Below are positions 60,862 through 64,000 of a DNA stretch of 64,000 nt, piece after piece. The DNA is taken from assembly GCA_030695415.1 (NCBI GenBank), contig JAUYQZ010000046.1, positions 207,709-271,708 of the forward strand, written 5' to 3'. The notes beneath the pieces were generated by a model. The model ran no database searches. It worked only from the letters and a program-made list of their open reading frames with translations, and had not been told where the DNA came from. The stretch's first letter is position 1. Every line of letters starts with the position of its first letter. Source of the DNA: Hylemonella sp. (lineage in GTDB: Bacteria > Pseudomonadota > Gammaproteobacteria > Burkholderiales > Burkholderiaceae_C). The translations under genes and the position numbers were made by a program.

Positions 60862-61350
60862 CTAGAAGAAAGAAGTTCCGTCGTCGTGCAAGGACTCGGC
60901 GCCTGCGCCGGCCTTGCCGTGGTCGCGCCGCTGCTCGGCCATGGCGTAGAGCGACTCCAGTCGCTCCAGCCACGATTGAACGGCAAGTGCCGAGGCATCT
61001 TGAGTGGGGTTTTCCAGCACCCCGTGCAGACGGCTGATGTCATCCTGCAGCAAGGCCATCATCTGGCCGATGCGGTCCTGGTATTGCAGTCCAACCAACA
61101 TCTGGTCGATATGGGGTTGCAGCGATTGGGCCGTGGTCCCGCCCTCAGGCAGCAGTTGCTCCAGCACCTGGTTGATGGCATTGAAGGCCGAAAGCATTTT
61201 CCCCACCGCCTGCTCCGACTGCTCACGGGAGGTTGCCAGCTGGCGACTCCAGATCGGCAGCAGCGGCAGGCACAGGGTGGCCAGGGCGTCCTGCATCTCG
61301 GGCGTCATCGCCCCGGCGCTGGAGGGCAAGGAGTCAGGGTTCTTGTTCAT
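60862..61350 (-). CDS. CheZ-like candidate phosphatase adjacent to cheY
   Basis: 162 residues, all alpha-helical by pattern. The centre reads L-Q-Y-Q-D-R-I-G-Q-M-M (Asp92, Gln96). CheZ has an Asp and a Gln with the same i/i+4 spacing in a similar D-F-Q-D-L-T-G-Q context, where they catalyse CheY-P hydrolysis. The C-terminus ends D-D-G-T-S-F-F, recalling the CheY-binding tail of CheZ, after a polar linker (about 138-155). It is shorter than the about 214 residues of E. coli CheZ. The place next to cheY supports the idea; overall similarity to CheZ is low and the assignment is an inference. Confidence 0.6.
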   Translation of the reverse strand: MNKNPDSLPSSAGAMTPEMQDALATLCLPLLPIWSRQLATSREQSEQAVGKMLSAFNAINQVLEQLLPEGGTTAQSLQPHIDQMLVGLQYQDRIGQMMALLQDDISRLHGVLENPTQDASALAVQSWLERLESLYAMAEQRRDHGKAGAGAESLHDDGTSFF

Positions 61351-61380
61351 GTCGTGCGTGTTCCTGATGCGCTGGATCAG

Positions 61381-62976
61381 TCAGTCCTGCGCCTCACGAA
61401 GCATCTCCTGGTTGATATAACAACCGCAGCCGATCAGGCGGTTGTCGTCCAGCGGCAGCACGTACGAGGACTTGGCCTGCAGCATGCCGGTCTGGGGATT
61501 GGTGATGGCGTAGCTGACCCAGCCGCCATCTTCTTGATCGCACACGGCCCAAGCCTCCCTCAGGAGATGAGCGGCATCAAGACCCGGGACATCCCCCAGC
61601 GTCTTTTTCACAAACGCCGGGGTGACGCCGAAGGCCGAGTACACGCCCTGTCGGTCAAAGATGAAGATATAGAGGTCTTTGGAGATGAAGGCGCCGTTCG
61701 GGTCATGGAAGGTCGCCAGGGCGCTGTCCAGGCCCTGTCCCTGGATGGTGGCCACGGCTTCGCGCACCAGGTGGCGGGCCTCGTCGGCGGTACCCTGGCG
61801 CAGCTTGAAGTTGCGCACCAGCACACCGAGCTTGCTCGCCTGCGCCAGCAGCCGGTCGGAGAAGACGGCCGAGCGCTCGACCAGCACCGCGTTCTCGCCG
61901 GTCAGCGTGTCCAGGTCGCCCACGGCATGCACCACCTCTTCCAGCGATGAACTCTGCCCGGCACTGCCCTCGGCCACCACGGACACATTCAGGGCAATCT
62001 CCTTGATGCCGGAGACCAGGCTCTCCATCAGCTGGTTGACGCTCTCGATCTCGACCACCGTCGTGCCCACGCGCGAGGATGACTCGGTGATCAGCGAGCG
62101 CACCTCGGCCGCGGCCACCTGGCTCTGCCCGGCCAGGCGCCGCACCTCGGCCGCCACCACGGCAAAACCGCGACCCGCGTCGCCCGCACGGGCCGCCTCC
62201 ACGGCTGCATTGAGCGCCAGCAGGTTGGTCTGGAAAGCAATGCCGTCGATGGTGGTGACGATCTCGTTCATGCGGCTGGAGGTGGCCTGCAGCGGCCCCA
62301 TGCTGGCCACCGCACGCTGCATCATCTCCCCCGCACTGCTGGCTTCCTTGTGCAGGCTTTCGGTCATCAGGCTGATTTCCTGCGAAGCCTGCGCATTGCG
62401 CCCGACGGTTTCGCTGACCTTGCGCACATGACTGGTGGTCTGTTGCAGGTGCTCGCCCTGGGTCTGGGCCCGCTCGGACAGGGACCGGGTGCCTTCGACC
62501 AGCTTGGTGCCGGTATCGCCCAGCTCCACCGCCAGCCAGCGGATGTCCGAGACCATCTGCGACATCCGCAACACCACCGACTCCAGATTGCGGTCGAAAT
62601 TACCCAGGCTGTCGTTGCGATCGATGCGGGCTTCGCCGGTCAGGTCGCCTTCGGCGGCCAGCTCCATCACCTCGTCCACGTGGCTGCGTTCGATGCTGTT
62701 GCTGCGAAAGAAGCTCATCACCAGGTACCACCAGGCCAGCAGGCCCAGGCCCACGATGAGCCAGCTTTGCCAGACTTCGCTCTGCAGCCGGGCTCGTTCG
62801 GCCGCCAGCTGCTCGGCACTGAAGCCCAGCATCGCAAGATGCCACCACAGGAGCGTGAACAGCGCCAGGATCAATGGCGCGGCGATGACCCAGAACTTGA
62901 GACCGCCTGGCAAGCGCGCCATGAGCGCCATGCCCGGTCGCAGCAGCATGGTGTCGTCGTTATGTTCCCGCGTCAA
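61381..62976 (-). CDS. Methyl-accepting chemotaxis protein with C-terminal Cache-like domain
   Basis: 531 residues from a TTG at 62976 with GGAG 6-7 nt upstream; the ATG at 62949 is the alternative. TM1 (about 26-50) and TM2 (about 71-90) are separated by only about 20 residues, so there is almost no periplasmic sensor. The signalling domain has [20 protein letters not shown]. After it (about 405-525) comes a sCache_2-like domain ([17 protein letters not shown] ... [14 protein letters not shown] ... [20 protein letters not shown]), so the sensor is cytoplasmic and distal. It is the second of two tandem genes of this type at the head of the operon. Confidence 0.92.
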   Translation of the reverse strand: MTREHNDDTMLLRPGMALMARLPGGLKFWVIAAPLILALFTLLWWHLAMLGFSAEQLAAERARLQSEVWQSWLIVGLGLLAWWYLVMSFFRSNSIERSHVDEVMELAAEGDLTGEARIDRNDSLGNFDRNLESVVLRMSQMVSDIRWLAVELGDTGTKLVEGTRSLSERAQTQGEHLQQTTSHVRKVSETVGRNAQASQEISLMTESLHKEASSAGEMMQRAVASMGPLQATSSRMNEIVTTIDGIAFQTNLLALNAAVEAARAGDAGRGFAVVAAEVRRLAGQSQVAAAEVRSLITESSSRVGTTVVEIESVNQLMESLVSGIKEIALNVSVVAEGSAGQSSSLEEVVHAVGDLDTLTGENAVLVERSAVFSDRLLAQASKLGVLVRNFKLRQGTADEARHLVREAVATIQGQGLDSALATFHDPNGAFISKDLYIFIFDRQGVYSAFGVTPAFVKKTLGDVPGLDAAHLLREAWAVCDQEDGGWVSYAITNPQTGMLQAKSSYVLPLDDNRLIGCGCYINQEMLREAQD

Positions 62977-63102
62977 AAAGGACTCCGTGATTCTGGGGCG
63001 GCTGCTCTGAAACCATTCGGACAGGAGCGCGTGAACGAATCCAGCGTTTCAATCGCGACCTGTGTTGCGATCAAGACTAACCGCACAAGCAAGTAGCGGC
63101 CA

Positions 63103-63116
63103 TTGACATAGATCAA
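63103..63116. promoter_or_regulatory. FNR/ANR-type box
   Basis: TTGACATAGATCAA fits the FNR consensus TTGAT-N4-ATCAA at 9 of 10 positions. It lies in the 208-bp gap between the two leading MCP genes, 127 nt upstream of the TTG start of the downstream MCP. An internal promoter for the remaining che genes controlled by oxygen would be consistent. Confidence 0.65.
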
Positions 63117-63184
63117 GACTCACCCTCGGCCCATCCGGATTCTGTGGCGTGACGTTCGGCCGACACCGCACGGGAGCCTGGTCA

Positions 63185-64000
63185 TCAATCCATCTCCTCG
63201 CTGATCGCACTGCGGTAGGCACCGCAACCCAGCAGCAGGTCGTCCCCCACCGGAATGACGAAGGACGACTTGCCGCGCACATCGCCGGTGACCGGGTTGA
63301 CAATGTTGTACTCCACCCAGCCACTGCCCTGCTCGGCACGGTACCAGGCATCCTTGACCAGCTTGGCCCCGTCCACGCCCTGGGCCTGGTGCACCGAACT
63401 GCCCACCTTGCCGAGGTCGGCGCCCATGATGCGGTAGGTACCGGCATGGTCCAGACCAAAGATGTAGAGGTCGCGGTCCACATAGCTGCCGGCTTTGTCG
63501 TGGAAGTCGCGGCTGGCCCGGTCGAAGCCCACGGCCTTGAAGTGCTCGGCCGCCTTCTTGACCAACTCAAAAGCCTCGTCGGCCGTACCTTCGCGCAACT
63601 GGATATGCGCGACCGCCTCCTGCAACTGGCGGGAGCGCGAGGTCAGCCGGTTGGAGCGATGCGCGGTGCGCTCCACGAGAGAGGAGTTCTGGCTGGTCAT
63701 GCGGTCCAGGTCGCCCACGGCCTGCACCACCTCGCGCAAGGCCACGCTCTGGCGGGCGCTGACCTCGGCAATGCTCTCCACATTGGCCGACACTTCACGA
63801 ATCCCGGAAACCAGGCTGTCCATCAGCTGGCCGACCTTGTCGATATCGGTGACAGTCGTGCTGACCCGGGTCGACGACTCGGCGATCAGCTGCCGCACCT
63901 CGGCCGCCGCCTGTTGCGTGCGCCCCGCCAGGCTGCGCACCTCGGACGCCACCACGGCGAAGCCGCGCCCCTGCTCGCCGGCACGCGCCGCTTCCACCGC
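63185..64000 (-). CDS. Methyl-accepting chemotaxis protein with C-terminal Cache-like domain, 3' part (cut by window edge)
   Basis: About 271 codons are visible; the gene runs off the right edge within the signalling hairpin ([17 protein letters not shown]). After the signalling domain, residues from about 140 of the visible part onward form the same Cache-like domain as the next gene (DLYIFGLDHAGTYRIMG ... GSGWVEYNIVNPVTGDVRGK ... GDDLLLGCGAY). The two are tandem paralogues. The N-terminal part, any transmembrane segments and the start lie outside the window. Confidence 0.93.
   Translation of the reverse strand, partial: AVEAARAGEQGRGFAVVASEVRSLAGRTQQAAAEVRQLIAESSTRVSTTVTDIDKVGQLMDSLVSGIREVSANVESIAEVSARQSVALREVVQAVGDLDRMTSQNSSLVERTAHRSNRLTSRSRQLQEAVAHIQLREGTADEAFELVKKAAEHFKAVGFDRASRDFHDKAGSYVDRDLYIFGLDHAGTYRIMGADLGKVGSSVHQAQGVDGAKLVKDAWYRAEQGSGWVEYNIVNPVTGDVRGKSSFVIPVGDDLLLGCGAYRSAISEEMD

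Overview
The window is GC-rich chromosomal DNA with densely packed, mostly operonic genes. It looks like a betaproteobacterium of the order Burkholderiales, most likely a member or relative of the Comamonadaceae. Pointers are a Bug/TctC-type solute receptor, a dihydrolipoamide dehydrogenase carrying its own lipoyl domain in an aceE-aceF-lpdA operon, an intracellular PHB depolymerase with a Cys nucleophile, a stand-alone RnfB, and intergenic repeats of types common in that family. The assignment rests on gene content and protein similarity recalled from memory, not on a search. No prophage, insertion sequence, CRISPR array or plasmid backbone was seen, and no gene-free stretch reaches 300 bases.

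Layout. 1-2029 (minus): a two-partner secretion pair, the transporter TpsB followed by the first 81 codons of a TpsA exoprotein cut by the window edge. 2317-4877: a DUF302 protein and a secreted alpha/beta hydrolase, a small periplasmic protein, a decayed remnant of the 3' end of a dihydrolipoamide dehydrogenase gene, and a TPR lipoprotein coupled to a bifunctional penicillin-binding protein (to 7285). 7469-13472 (minus): pyruvate dehydrogenase operon aceE-aceF-lpdA. It is divergent from a PAS sensor kinase and a FixJ-like regulator (13648-16832), and two palindromes lie in the shared 175-bp promoter region. 16906-22396: folD, oligopeptidase A, a DUF4124-glutaredoxin protein, rpiA and pyrD. 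22413-26343: a LysR regulator divergent from two tandem paralogous alpha/beta hydrolases and a Bug receptor, probably a catabolic or uptake operon. 26350-28355: an FAD oxidoreductase, tRNA-Val(CAC) and dnaQ. 28486-33926 (minus): the complete isc operon iscR-S-U-A-hscB-hscA-fdx. 34037-45040: uvrB, an aromatic aminotransferase, patatin, an RNA helicase, a TauE-like permease, a chalcone-isomerase-like protein, a DOPA-dioxygenase-like protein, PHB depolymerase and RnfB.

45227-64000 is a signalling block. A 1768-residue CHASE/multi-PAS hybrid kinase is followed 4 nt later by a REC-GGDEF diguanylate cyclase. Convergent to them is a large chemotaxis operon (minus strand): MCP (partial) - MCP - CheZ-like protein - cheY - STAS - cheA - soluble Aer-like MCP - cheW - cheV - cheR - cheD - cheB. 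An FNR-type box lies between the two leading MCP genes.

The most interesting observations are these. CheA has two 24-residue motifs in its linker that resemble the MshEN cyclic-di-GMP-binding motif, and a diguanylate cyclase is encoded nearby. A short protein next to cheY carries the CheZ-type D-x-x-x-Q catalytic spacing and a DD...FF tail. Two tandem MCPs have a Cache-like sensor after, not before, the signalling domain. The aceE/sensor-kinase promoter region holds two palindromes. A dead lpdA fragment with a clean 48-nt in-frame deletion lies 3 kb from the living gene.
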